Source: Corella eumyota
Lineage: Eukaryota; Chordata; Ascidiacea; Phlebobranchia; Corellidae
Direction: 5' to 3'
Length of the DNA: 64,000 bases
Assembly: GCA_963082875.1 (NCBI GenBank)
Contig: OY720100.1
Span: forward strand, 11,308,591-11,372,590
Notes under the pieces: model-generated
What the model saw: only the letters and a program-made list of their open reading frames with translations
What the model was told of the DNA's origin: nothing
The model's database searches: none
Shown: positions 46,737 through 59,952 of the stretch, piece after piece
How the letters are laid out: each line of letters starts with the position of its first letter
How positions within the stretch are numbered: the first letter of the stretch is position 1
Made by a program: the position numbers and the translations under genes

Positions 46737-47464
46737 CTTTTTATAAGTTTCACAGAAACTGGCTGACTGATATCTTGAAAAAGTCGCGTAATGTGATTTT
46801 CGTCCATATGGGGCTCCAACTAAAAGCAAATTGATTTAGAAAACTAAAAAACTTATTTTCAACATTAATTGTGTATAAAAATATATTTTTATATTAACTT
46901 TCCAGCATACCTGATTTGTATCAATTATCAAGCTAAGATAGAAATTGTAACTATCTTAAAGTGTTATGCCAAGCCTTCCCGAAAATACCAAGCAAAAATA
47001 CTGGTCTTTGACAAACAAATTCAAGGTACAATATACAAAAAAAGAATCCTTTTTTTCTCAATAAAGTTAAATTAGTAACAATACTTTTTGTAGCAAAAAA
47101 GTTGCAAAATGAGGTTTACCTCAAGCGAACATGGTCAAAATAGTATTTCGCAAATAACTGAATAACCTTCCTACACTTACACATATTAATTATCGCAAAA
47201 ACTTTAACCAAATAAATTCATTATATAAAAATGCATTAGGTGAATGGTTGAACATTTTTTTAATATTTTAATGTTTAGAAAATAGCCACAGCCCAAACTG
47301 TCAAAGTATGTAAATCGTTTCAGATTTTGATCACAACTCTTGTTGATCCATATTTACCTGTACTTTCCAAAATCTTAAAGAACTAAAACAGAATTAAATT
47401 GGCAAATTTATATTAATACCTGATAATTAATACTTACATCACCCATCCAAAGGGATCTTGGCAT
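46737..47464 (-). pseudogene. trnau1ap: Truncated TRNAU1AP copy (exons 1 and 2 only)
   Basis: Exon 1 (47438-47464, MPRSLWMGD) and exon 2 (46737-46819, LEPHMDENHITRLFQ) are identical in protein to the complete gene at 8539-12074, with intact splice sites. Fifty bases past exon 2 the sequence changes into the hAT terminus, and exons 3-9 are absent from the following 8 kb. The copy also carries the upstream region, so transcription could start here. It cannot make either RRM. In a haplotype-artefact scenario this would be an allele cut off by a contig join or a hAT insertion. Confidence 0.8.
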
Positions 47465-47624
47465 GATTAATGACTTTGTGTGATCAGTTTCAGTTTGATT
47501 CAGGTTTGCTGATTGGCAGTTAATCTAAAAAGCTTTGTCTGTCAGTCTTTCACTTACGATTAAATTATTTTAAATCAAGGTGAAAGACTCTAGCCTATTT
47601 ATTAATTAAAGTTTGGCACTATGT

Positions 47625-50600
47625 AAAAGGCGGAGTGCTTGTGCGGAGTGCGGAGTGTTTTGATTTTTTTTTATAATTAATTTTTTAAATTTTTTATTGA
47701 CGTCACTTATGGTGACGTCATCAGAATGTTATGTTGGGACGATGATAGCATAAAGTTAACATACAACCATCTGTGGTACAAAAAATGTAGAAAACTATAC
47801 ACAGCAGGTACTGATGAATGATAATAATTTTTAGGCAAAAATGACGTCATAACCCCTGTGTGCAACATTTCTATTGCCCATTCCTAAAGTAAATTAAATT
47901 TGCAATCGAATAATGCTAACTAAAAGTTGGCACAAAGGGGATGAAGGGGTTAACGAGACCATTATTTGACGAAATTACGTATTTTGATTATCAGTTTTTG
48001 GGCGGAAATAACGTCATAACCCCTGTGTGCCACATCTTCATTGACACGTTTACAAAGTAAATTGAATTTGCAATCGAATGATGCAAACTAGAAGTTGGCA
48101 CAAAGTGGTTGAAGGCGTCAACGGGAGCATTATTGGACGAAACGTATTTCGATTATTAGTTTTGGGGCGGAAAAGACGTTATAACCCCTGTGTGCCGCAT
48201 TTTTATTGCCCCAATCCTATACTAAATCTAATTTGCAATCAAATGATGCTAACCAAAATTTAACATAAAAGGGGAAGAAGGCGTCAACGGAAGCATTACT
48301 TGTCGAAATTACGTATTTCGATTATTAGTTTTTGAGCGGAAATGACGTCATAACTCCTGTGTGCCACATTTCCAACTATGGGTGACGTCAATTGCTTACA
48401 TCTGAGTTATTGGTAAAAGTACCCGCCCCCTGAGATATTACCCTCTGAGATAATGGTAAAAGTGCTTACCACAGAGAAATTGGTGAAAGTGCCCACCCTC
48501 TGAGATATTGGTAAAAGTGCCTTCCTCTAAAGAATAGGTAAAATTGCCTACTTTAGAAATATTGGTGAAAGTGCCTATACCCTCTGAGTTATGGGTAAAA
48601 GTACCTACTTCTGAGTCATTGGAAAAAGTTCCTGCTTCTGTGTTATAGGTAAAAGTGCCTGTTTCTAAATTATAGGTAAAACTGCCTATCTCTAAGTTAA
48701 ACTTATACGTGCCTTCTTTTGTGTTATAGGTAAAAGTGCCTCTCTTCAAGTTAAAAGTGCCTCCCTTTACGGTATATTTACAAGTGCCTCTCCCAATTTT
48801 AGATAAAAGTGCCTACTTCTGAGTTATTGGTGGTAAAAGTTCTCACCTCAAAGTTATAGATAAAAGTGTCTACCTTTAGGTAAAGGTGCCTTTCTTAAGG
48901 TTTTAGGTATATATATGACCTGCCTATGATTTATAGTTAAAAGCTCCTACTCCAAAATTGTAGGTACAAGTGCCTATCTCTAAGTTATGGTTATATATGG
49001 CCTACCACTGAGTTATAGTTAAAAGTGCCTTTCTCAAAGTTCCAGGTGAATGTGCCTAAATTTAGGTATGGGCACAAATCCCTACTCCAAAACTCATAAG
49101 AGTCTATGTCAAAGTTTAAATCAAGGTTATAATGACAAGTGCCTACCCTGAAGTTATAAGTAAAAGTGCTTACCCCAAATTAATTATTAAAAGAGCCTGC
49201 ATCGAAGTTATAGACAAGTGCCTACTTAAAAGTTATAGGTAAAGGTTCCAAATTTAGGTATAAGCGCAAGTCCCTACCCCAAAACTCATATGTAAAAGAG
49301 CTGTCAAAGTTTTATGTCAAAGTTACAAACCAAGTGCCTATCCTAAAAGATATTTGCAAGCCGCCTTGCTTAAGATTAACAGTTTACAAGTTTCTGTCTA
49401 CCTAAGAGCCTAGCTAAAAAATTAAAAAACTGCACCTAAACAAGCATAACAAAAAAACAACATAACACTGAAAGAACAAGAACACAAAAAAATAAAGAAT
49501 AAAAAAAATAATAAAAGTATCGATTTTCGTGGTTAATCAGCAGTAAATATCATAGGTTTGGTGAATAACGACAATATTTCAATTTGCCCATACTTCAAGG
49601 GTGGGTTTATTAAACTTCTGAGGTGATGGTTGTCTTTGCTTCTGATCCAATTTTTCCGAATGTTTTTTTGCTTAAAGTTAACCAAGAATTGTCAAAGTTT
49701 TTTGTTTGGTTTTCCTTTCTCTTGGAAAGTTTTTTCTTCCTTATTTTTACAGCTAAATTAATAAATATTTATTATGTTATTAAAAAGATTTAAATTAAAA
49801 ATATAACTAACTTTTACATAGAAAAAGTGACTTACTTTTGGTGCACACAATGAAAACATTATTCAACTCTTTTTTATCGGGTTTAGGTTATCTTCTTAAA
49901 GGTTGAAAGGTTTCTAATAATAAAGTAACGCAAGTTTTTAAACAGTTTATCAAATGTTTTAAATTGGTATATTATTTTTATAATTCAAAAACTGAGCTAA
50001 AGTACTTACATGAGTGTATGAACATTTCTTGATCTTTATTTATTTGAATAACATAATTTATTCAACAATTGATTTCACCTTTCTGACAGGTTAAAAGGTC
50101 ACAACTAGATAAACAAGCGAAAATAAAAATTTAAAACTTTTATCCAGTAAACTACTATAAGACAAGTAAATTTATTCAATACAAATATAAAAATAAAGTT
50201 ATTTTTGAAATTAAAAAAAATATTTAAATAAAAAAATTACCGTACTATTTGGTATATCTTCCTTGTCATTTATCTAAATAACATTTTCTGAGTAAAATAA
50301 CAATTTCGTTGAACTTAAAATAAAAATATATGTGTTGTTAAATTTATAAAAAAAAACATTTTTTAGAAGTTATTGGTTTGTACAAAGGCTTACCTAAAAA
50401 TAACCTAAAAATAACAACAAAATCGCCTACCCACACTTAAATTGTTTGAAGAAGTGCCTACCCATATTTTAATTACTATAAAAAGGTTTTTACACAAAAG
50501 TGCCTACTAACCTTTATTTAAACAAAGAAATGTTTATCTAGAACTAATTTAGTCACAGAAATAAACTTACCCAAAAAAGTTTGAGTTGAGATCTGTTGTT

Positions 50601-53600
50601 TAATCTTACTTAAACTTGGACCCAATAGGCTAGGTTCAATAACAAAAATTCACTTTCTCAGAGAACTTCTAATACAGTAACTAAAATAATATAACAATTG
50701 ATTAAATATTTTATATAGTATTCTAAATTGTGATATAAATTCTATTTTACCAAAAATGAGTAAAAGTACATATATAAGTGCACTCAGATTTCTTGATACT
50801 TATTCTTCGATAAAAATGTGTCATTGATAACTGACTTCACCCTCTTGGGAGGTTGAAAGTTCGCAACTAAGAAAACAAGCAAAAAATAGTGATTTAGATT
50901 AATATAAAAATTTTAGTTTGATATTTTAAACTTGTAGAATACTTCAACCTGATTTGGTATAGTGGGAAACAAACTTTCATAACTTATCAATAATAAATAA
51001 TCTTGCAAATTTTAAATAGCAAACTATCAGTAAAATAATACAGGGACAAAGTAATATAATTAGTAATTTTGTTACCATAATTTTTGTATATCTTTGATAG
51101 TGTGACATTTTTCTAGATTACATAATAAGTAAATCACCAAATTGTTGTGCTAAAATGAATAATATTTGTTAAATTTATATAAAGTGTTTATCAGATGTTA
51201 TAGATTTGTACAAGGGCCTACTAAAAAAAGGATAAACAACAAAGGTGCCTACTCATATTTAAATTAATTTAAGGTATTAATATAAAAATATTACAAAATG
51301 TGCCTATTAAGACCTTATTCAAACAAAAACATGTTTATCTAGAGCTAATTTAGTCACAGAAATAAGCTTACCCGGAGTAAAGTTTTCAAGTTGGTTTTCT
51401 TCAAGCCAATAGTTTAATCTTACTTTAACTTTGACACAAGATTTTCAATAACAATGTCAGTTTCGGAGACTATAAATAAAAGTTTAAAATGTAATTACAA
51501 TGCTATGAATTTAAAGACTCAAAATAAAAAAGAACTCACTGTGGTGCACACACAAAGAAGGTTGCAACGGTCTCAAGACAGTCCAAGAATTGTTAGAAGG
51601 GCCAATCCAGATGTAAAGTTAGACTAGTGTCTACCCAGTATTAAAATATAAAGGTTAGTAAATGGAGATAATAGAAATCTTGATTGTTCTTTTTTTACGT
51701 TCAGTGATTCTAAACAAATTTGCCACACTGAGAAATTAGTTAGATGATTAAATACTGAATCTTTTGTTTATTATTTTTAATCTGTATATTACTTTAAAAA
51801 TAAAAATCATTTACCACTTTAAAAACTATACTTAAGTTTAAAGTAGAAAAGAAAGTTTAAGTTTAAAGTAGAAAAGAAACACTTACTCAACAAAATTCCA
51901 CATTTAAAAATAAAATGAGTTTTTAATTATATAATTATATAAATTAGCAAGGACTGTGAAGTAGAAGAGTTAGCAAGGACTGTGAAGTAGAAGAGTTCAG
52001 TTATTCATACGAACAATTGTTCATTGAACAAAACAAATTTTATTTAAAATTAATAAAGGTTTTACAAAACAAAATTTATATATTCACAAAAAAGGATGAC
52101 AACGTAAGATTTTTATGTTTGTATGTGTCATGTATATAATAACAACATTTAGGAAAAATAGACACCTTATGCCTGATGGCATGCACATTAACTGGCTTCT
52201 TTTTCATGTAAGTATCATAACCACAATAACAATATTTACAATCTTTATACCATGCACACATGCCAGAATGTTACCAAGCAAAAATGAGTAAGCTATTCTG
52301 TGACACACCTGTAGCATAATTCCGCATACGATTTCTAAAAATAGACCCTGTGAAACGGCTTAGATTGTTTAAAAACTTTTGGCACAGAGTCATTTTAATC
52401 TATCATGGGATTGTTTATGGTAGAATTATAAGAATAACTTGGTAGTGTATATATAGCAATGTAAAATTTAGTTTTGGAGTTAAAAATTGACCTTATGCAA
52501 TTTTGAAATTAGTTTTGATTAAAAAATAAATTTTTTAAATCTTTTTTTTTTAAAAAAGAATTTTTTTTGCTTACAACATTTTACATATTTTAATAGTTTT
52601 AGTATCAATTTGACCATGAAGATGTTAAGGAATTTCATAACAATAAACATCAAAATATAAGTTTGAATAATTTTAATTTATGCATGTTAAATTTTTTTTA
52701 ACAAAATGCATACTTTTAAATTTAAAAAATTTTATACATGCTTTTTTTAACGAAACTTATATTAGCAAGAAAGAATAAGAAAAAAGACATTGTGATCACA
52801 AAGAATGAACACACTTTAATAAGAAACAAAAAAGTTTAATTTTATGTTATAAATGTATTGTATACATGTGTTATGTTAAGTTTGCCAGGAATAAACTAAC
52901 ATAATCACATATTGTTAATGGTGTGTTTTTTGCAAAATATTTCTTGAAGCTTGACAAAAGTTTTTTTTAAGTCATCACGCTTTGAATTTTCTTTGCATTT
53001 TATTGTGCTTTAAAAATAAGCAATTCAATAACAAGCTGCTTGGTTAATTTTGCTTGAAAATTTGGTTTCATTCATTTTTTGCCAATTTTTCTTTTCCAAC
53101 AATTTTCTTTAAATTAGCATTGTAGTGGCATGTTTTTATAAGCAATTAATTTTTTCTTTTTTTTCAAAATAGTTTTTAACATGCTTTTAGTGTTTTCAAT
53201 GTTTTTCCAGAGTAAGTTTTATTTTGTTAGAGCATAACAACAGCAAAAATGAACCTCAAATCTTGAAAAGAAACGATGTCATAGTTTTTATACTGCAGTA
53301 TGCTGTGTGCATTATTCTTTACTCAGCATTGTTTTTTAAAGCTATTTATTTTCTCTCAAGGCTTTATTTGTTGTAACACCGCATTTTTAGTTGCATTAGC
53401 ATAATGTCTGCACAGTTTTTTTAGTTTTGCTCTAAACTTCAAAAAAATTTTGATCATCACTATTTTACTTGTTGTTACATAAAAATAGTTTTTAGTTTCT
53501 TTATGCACATTTTTTCTTTTTTGGTTCACCAGCAAAAAAAGTTTTCTTTTTCCTTAATTTTTAATGCATGCGAGTAATTATCATTCTGGTTTTCCATGTT

Positions 53601-56600
53601 TTTATCAACAATTCCCTTTTTCACTTTTTTTAAAAGGGTTTTTAACATGCTTTTAGTGTTTTCAATGTTTTTCCAGAGTAAGTTTCATTTTGTTAGAGCA
53701 TAACAACAGCAAAAACGAACCTCAAATCTTAAAAAGAAAAGATGTTCATTTTTTTTTATACTGCGTATGTCGTGTGTAAAACTTTTTCTTCAGTATTGCT
53801 TTTTAGATTTTTTTAGATTTCTTTTTAATGCTTTTTTTATGTACCACAGCAGTATTTTCAGTTATTCAGGAATTCATTGTAGTGAAATTTGCATAACAGC
53901 TGCACAGTTTTTTTAGTTTTGCTCTTTATTTTAGAGAATTTTCAATTTTTTACTATTTTACCTGTTGTTTACGTTAAAATAGTTTTTAGTTTTTTTGAGG
54001 CACATTTTTTTCTTTCTTGATTCACCAGCTAAATATTTTATTTTTTCTTGTTTTTTAATTCATAAGTATAATTATAACTACGTTATCCTTTTTTGGTGTA
54101 TCAGCATGATGATTAGCTCTTTTACTGTTCTTGGATTTGTTGTTCATCTTACAACATCATAGTTTTTTGACAGTAATGCTTCTTGGAAAGTTTGTTTTAA
54201 CGATTCAACATTTTTATTGAATAATTCAGCTCAAAATCAGTGTCCAAATGATATGCCGATTGATGTCGCGATATTTGTATGTGTATTTTTGTGTTAATGT
54301 TTTGAAAAAAAATTGTTTTATATTAAAGAGGGTACTCCAGGAACGACCACACTTTAATATCGAAAAGAGTCTAAAAAAGGGGGGTTTAATATTTTAGTGG
54401 GTTCGCCTCGAATGACCACACTATACATTTAAAAAAGAAAAAAAACTTTAAACTTCTTATATTTTGATTATTGTTAATAGAAAATAATTTAGTTATGGGC
54501 TTAACATCTTTTTCAGTATTTTTTTTTTAAGATTAAAGTAGTTTTTTTTAATTACAACTACTTATTTTTTTTAGGTATGTAAATGTTGTTTAGGAAAAAA
54601 ATTCTTATTATTCTTTAAATTTTGTCATATTTAGTTTTTTCAAAAAAAAATTTTTTTTGATTTAGTTTTAACATAGGCTAGAATATATTAAATTTATATT
54701 AAAAAGTTTTAAAAAACTACATTGCATTACATGGCTATAAGTTGAACTACCAATCATTGTATCAATAATTTTGACATAAATTTGTTCATAATTTTTTATT
54801 TTTTTAATAAAAGATTAATTTTTTTTTAAAGTTTTTTTCAAAATTTAGAAAAATTTTTGCTTATTTTATGTTAACCCACCAAAATTAAACAATCCCATGA
54901 CAGTATTTTAATTTGAAACAATTTTTTGGGTTTTATTGTTTTTTTTTAATTTAACACTTCATGCCAAAAGCGTTTAAGCAATCTGTTTGCCGTTTCTATA
55001 TAGAGATCTATTTTTAGAACGCGCAGCAGCATGTATGCTACCTGTGGACCACAAAATAACTTAGCCATTTTCGCAGGCAAAAACATTCTTGGAATGTGCA
55101 CAGGGTACAAAGAATTATAAAGATGCTACATGGCTATGTTACTTAACTGAAAAGATGTCAGCAAGGTGATTGCCACAAGGCATATAGTATATATTAGGTC
55201 AAAACATGTTACTTTATACATAAAACATAAAAACAGGAAAACACATACTGATATCCGTTAATTAAACTAACAATGAGCACAAATAAAAAAAAGTTGATCT
55301 GGTTTTATAGTGAATGTCAATGCCATATGGTAACAAGAAGAACATAAAACAAATTATAGGTATTTTCATCAATATTTACAAAGACTTTCATATCTAGAAA
55401 ACAAAATTGTCCTGGGGTAAATAAACTGTTATTTTGGTAGATTTAAATACCTCTTGTTTTTATATGACATGCACATCTACTATAAACCTGTTAGGCAAAG
55501 GTGGGCACATTTATTTAAAAAATTAACCTTAATGAGTGTCAATAACCACCTGTTCCGTTAATTGTTAAAATTAACTTGATACTAAAAGTAAACATTGTCA
55601 AGAACCTAGCAAGATTAAAGGATTTTTAGAGTCACTTTAAAAATTTTAAAGTCACTTTAAAATGGTTTATTGCCCATCTTTGCCAAGTCATAACTCTTAA
55701 TAACATAAAAAAATAAGTAAATTCTTACCTAGTCTGAAAAGTAGGGTATACACACAGGATTAAAATTTGGGTACCTGTATAAGCACAATCACAACTATGC
55801 CAGATCATGTCGTAACCGCCCTATTTTTCAGACTATGTCCCTACCACATGTGTTAGTTGTAAAGAAAGTATATGCAGATCAATCGTCTCAGTCCAGGTCC
55901 TGATAATCCAATCATGTTTTGAAGATCTTTTAAATAACAAAATGTTAAATAAATAATAATTTTTAAAAATATAAACATTAAAGTATATCTGTTATGTATG
56001 TAGCTGGTTTAAAAATCCAATTTGTAAAAACAGCAATTTTTAAATGGACGTTTGTCTATGCTATAACTTTTTGTTTGCTTTAAAAAAATTATTTTAGGCA
56101 GTTTATTAATTTTTTACTAAATTAACTTACCTTATTAAAGTATTACCATTTATTGATATATTACTTGTCTTCTTGTTTCCTATAGGCTTCGGTAAATATA
56201 GATAAATATTATTTATTAATATTCTTGAAAAAATTATTTATTAACATTCTTGAAAAAATCAATAAACCACTAACAAAATGAAAAATTTTGCTTATGTTAT
56301 CAGTAAAAAGCGCAAAAACACTTCAAACGGCGCCGATTTCGCACCTTTTACTGATAACGAAACAACGTGACAAAAAAGAAAAAAATTTTAAAAATTAGTG
56401 TTTCCCCCAATAAAAGTTTTTTTTTTTTTAAATTTTCAAACTATAATGTTCTGTTAAAAAACCTTACTAAAATTAGATTAAATTGATAAAACTGTTCAGG
56501 CATTTTAATCTAAAATTGTTAACCCATTTTTGCAAAAAAAATGTGGCACAAGGGTTATGACGTCATTACCGCCCAAAAACTGATGATCGAAATACGTAAA

Positions 56601-56958
56601 TTCGTCATATGATGCCCCCGTTAAACCCTTTATCCCTTTTGTGCCAACTTCTAGTTAGCATCATTTAATTGTAAATTCAATTTAGTTTGGGAACGTGGCA
56701 ATAAAAATTTGGCACACAGGGGTTATGACGTAATTTTCGCCCAAAAACTGATAATCCAAATATGTAATTTTGTCAAATAATGGTCCCGTTGACCCCTATA
56801 TCCCCTTGGTGCCAACTTTTAGTTAGATCATTTGATTGCAAATTAAATTTACTTCAAGAATGGGGCAATAGAAATGTGGCACGAAGGGGTAATGAGGTCA
56901 TTTTATTAAAAAAAAACTCCACACTCCGCACACTGCACTCCACCTTTTACATAGTGCC
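47625..56958. mobile_element. 9.3-kb terminal-inverted-repeat element, copy B
   Basis: Same ends and same TTAAAGTTT duplication (47616-47624, 56959-56967) as 12234-21275. Left subterminal units lie at about 47832-48385, the minisatellite at 48403-49375, the inverted arms at about 52155-52415 and 54875-55190, hairpins at 55731-55834 and 56296-56358, and two right subterminal units at 56537-56880. Differences from copy A: an extra ~480-bp tandem unit (53161-53720), loss of the MITE-like start and of the middle ~40-bp repeat, and one extra right unit. It was copied with its flanks, not transposed anew. Confidence 0.75.
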
Positions 56959-56967
56959 TTAAAGTTT

Positions 56968-58018
56968 TAATGGCAAAAAATATTGTAAAACTGCAAACGA
57001 ACACCAAGCTCTAAAAATATACAAGTAAAGTAAGCGCAATATGTCGGATATGCGCGATATGTTTAATATGTTATTTCTCGTGCCTGATGTGACATCATAG
57101 ATATTACGTATAATCTAGGTTCTAGGGTAACATCCCCGGCCAAAATATGTAAAAAGGTTACCCGTCAACTAAACCTAAGCAGAAAAATTTACTATCAGCT
57201 AGAGAATACAAGTTTGATTAAAAATTTACATAACATCTATTTATATTGGGCTTATTAAGCAAATTTAACATCGCACATATATATTTTAGAATATTTGTCC
57301 TTATTACGATTATTCATTTACTTGAAAAAAAAAGTATAGAAATGACATTTTACTAAATTTTAGGTAGGATTTTTCTTAGATAATAAATGTCACTTTTCCA
57401 GGAATGGGTTGAGGAAAAAGTGATTTAAAAATATGTTTCGTATATCCTGTTTTCATGAAAAACCGGCAGCGTGGTGTAGTTGTAAAAACACTTGCTATTG
57501 CTACACCACACATGAGGTCGTTGGTTCAATTCCCACTATTCTCATGCTGTAGCGCCTTTAGTAAGGCGCTATAAACGGTATGAACTTCTGATTATTATTT
57601 TTTTGAATTATGTGTAATGAACCGTATATTACGTCATGATGCGTTTGTTTTAGCGACATCGCGCAATATTTGTCCTTGTAAACAAGGTAATTTCACTTCA
57701 CTAATAAAAGATTACTACTTAAAAATGTTTATAACTTAATTTCTTTTTAAGAAATTGGCAGTTAGCGACATATGTTGTATGATAAAACTTTGATGTTATG
57801 TCAGAATCCACATTTTTAAAAAGTTTAAATTCTATTTTTTTAAATAGTTTTAACAAGTTTATAGAATATGGGGAATCCCCCGATAATAGAGAACTGTATC
57901 ACGAAAGTATTTTTATGCAACAACATGAGTAGGCCATTGCAAAACAGCAGTAAAGTTAATTTAGTAAACGGAATGTAGCAAATAAGTTTATTCTAAAGTT
58001 TAATTTGTAGCCTAAACT
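56968..58018 (+). other. Region between element copy B and P4
   Basis: Near-identical to 21285-22338, with the SINE at 57467-57597 and the family promoter block from about 57790 (AATCCCCCGATAA near 57874). The TATGCGCGTTATT repeat of copy A is shortened here. Confidence 0.5.
57467..57597 (+). mobile_element. tRNA-derived SINE, copy B
   Basis: Counterpart of 21784-21915, with A-box-like TGGTGTAGTTG and GGTTCAATTCC B box. It was carried by the duplication. Confidence 0.75.
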
Positions 58019-58809
58019 ATGGGGCAACACAAACGAAATTGCAAGTTAGAATTGATAAAAAAAAGTCCTTTGGATCTACTATTTAAGCAAAACAGCGTTG
58101 CGAAAAAGTTTTAAAAAGATGGTGGAGAAACGCTTAATCTAATTATTCTCAAGATTGTTCTTGGATATATGGCAGTGGGTGAATTTAAACCTATACAAGT
58201 TTCTAAACATGAAAACGTATGGGAAAGGTATGACAGTGTTGTTGCTTATTTTAAATGAAAATATAAGTGTAACCAAAATATCTGGTAATACAGATCTAAA
58301 TGTTAATTTGGTTTGGTTCAATTTTAGTTAAACCAACTATAACTTTGTTAATAATTAGTTGTTAAATAATAAAAAGTCAGTAATAGCCAAAATGATATTT
58401 TAATAAAACACAAACTATAATACCTAAAATACGTCACACTGCAAATAAGGAAGTTATACTTAAACAGTGGAGCTCAGGCCGACTTTGTTTTAAACTAACG
58501 TATATGTTGTTTGTTGTTACACTATATTTTAAATTTTATCAATTTTGGTGGTGTAGTTAGTCTGCAATCTTGGTTTGAATTTTTTTAAAACAGGCTCTGT
58601 CGCCCCTAGTAGATTATGGCATCACAATCAAACTACACGGATTTTCAAAATATTTTAACAAGCGAAACTAGCTCAAATTGTTTTGGTTTATACATATCAA
58701 GTCAACCAACTTAGCGGAAGCCAGACAATTTAAATTACCGCTGTAACTTTTTTAAATAATTCATGAAGTTTACTTTCATTTTTTTGATCTTCACTGGTTT
58801 GATCCTCTC

Positions 58810-59035
58810 TACTCTCATGCTGAAACGTCCTTAAGTAAAGCGCTATAAACTGTATAAACTTCTGCTATGCCAACATTTAATCAGGACCTTAATTATCGGG
58901 TAATTCTAATCTATAACATCTTAAACTGCCAAAGGCAACTCAGAACAGGGTCGGGGTAACGGGTTTTACTTTATGTTCAGTCATGACGTCAACTTTCCCA
59001 CATCGAGAATAAATTTTTATTAAAAAAAAAAAATA
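58810..59035 (+). mobile_element. SINE 3' portion in intron 1 of P4
   Basis: Same truncated SINE and position as in P1 and P3. Confidence 0.65.
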
Positions 59036-59509
59036 AAAAAAAATAAACACTTGCTAAATTTTGCTATCAATCACATTTATCGATTGTTTATTTTTAATTT
59101 TAGTTGGGATAATCGAAGGCTTTACGTGTTCCGTGTATTATGCTTACTGGGGTGCCTAGATACCATAGATGTACACGTTCTGGAAAATTACAAGAAGGAA
59201 AAAGAGAAAGAGCGACACACGACTAGCTGTGATGGGTGCCATGTTAAAGTTCGTGGTTCCATTACGTATAGAAATTGTCATTGCAAAATCGGCCGAGAGC
59301 TAAACTTACCGGGTAATTGTTTTAATTTTTATCCCATTTTTATTACAAAAAAAAACTTTTCTTATTTTTAGACTGGTGGGACTCGAAAAACTGCACGTTT
59401 ATAGTAAGTAAATTTAACAAGGAAGAAAAAGAAATGTATGATAAACATAAAAAAAAAAAAAAGCAACGAAAAATTTCCAAAATACCTGAAGAACAAAGAA
59501 AACGACTTG

Positions 59510-59780
59510 ATGAACAACAACAGCAACAACAACAACAACAACAACAGCATCAAGAACAACAGATACAACAGAGAAGCCAACAACAACAACGACAGGAACA
59601 AGAACAACAAGAACGAAAAAGAAGCCAAGAACTACAACGCCACAGAGAACAACAACTTAAACTACAACAGCAACAACAACAACAACAACAACAACAACAA
59701 CGACAGCATCAAGAACAAAAGATACAACAGAGAAGCCAAGAACTACAATGCCGCATAGACCAACAACAACAACAGTGGAT
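59510..59780 (+). repeat. CAA/CAG trinucleotide-rich coding repeat in P4
   Basis: Several pure or near-pure CAA/CAG runs, plus two copies of a CAxCAAGAACAAxAGATACAACAGAGAAGCCAA-like block (around 59544 and 59706; quoted only by its core CAACAGAGAAGCCAA). P1-P3 have shorter versions at 23815-24010, 26680-26830 and 29100-29250. Such repeats change length easily. Confidence 0.8.
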
Positions 59781-59952
59781 ACGACAACTACAACGCCAGC
59801 GAAAAATACGTGACGCGTATGACTATGATTCGATTTTTCCGCGTTACTCTTACCCTAACGAGACGCATGATGAAAACAAAACATCCTGGCTTACTTATAT
59901 TGGAGTTGGGTTGGTAGTAGGTTATACCATAAAGAAATTGTGGTTTAGTTAA

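Larger units (their letters stand above)
58019..59952 (+). pseudogene. P4: P-family gene with a nonsense codon in exon 1
   Basis: Exons by homology: 58019-58227, 59104-59312, 59372-59952. Codon 32 is TAA (58112-58114) where the other P genes have AAA, caused by one T in the run TTTTAAAAA. The remaining exons are open with normal splice sites: exon 2 has WDNRRLYVFRVLCLLG and SCDGCHVKVRG, and exon 3 starts DWWDSKNC. Its Gln-rich segment is the longest of the family, with pure CAA/CAG runs of about 9-11. The end is a mosaic: YDYDSIFPRYSYPNE like P1, SWLTYIGVGLVVGYTIKKLWFS like P2. A downstream start could still give a protein without the first half of the core domain. Confidence 0.75.

Noticed and set aside
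46626-46829. 67-residue minus-strand frame as a gene
   Set aside because: It is TRNAU1AP exon 2 in the wrong frame, run on into the hAT terminus.
59438-59758. Asn-rich frame in P4 (and the Leu-rich antisense frame)
   Set aside because: Alternative frames of the CAA/CAG repeat; the Gln frame continues the conserved exon.
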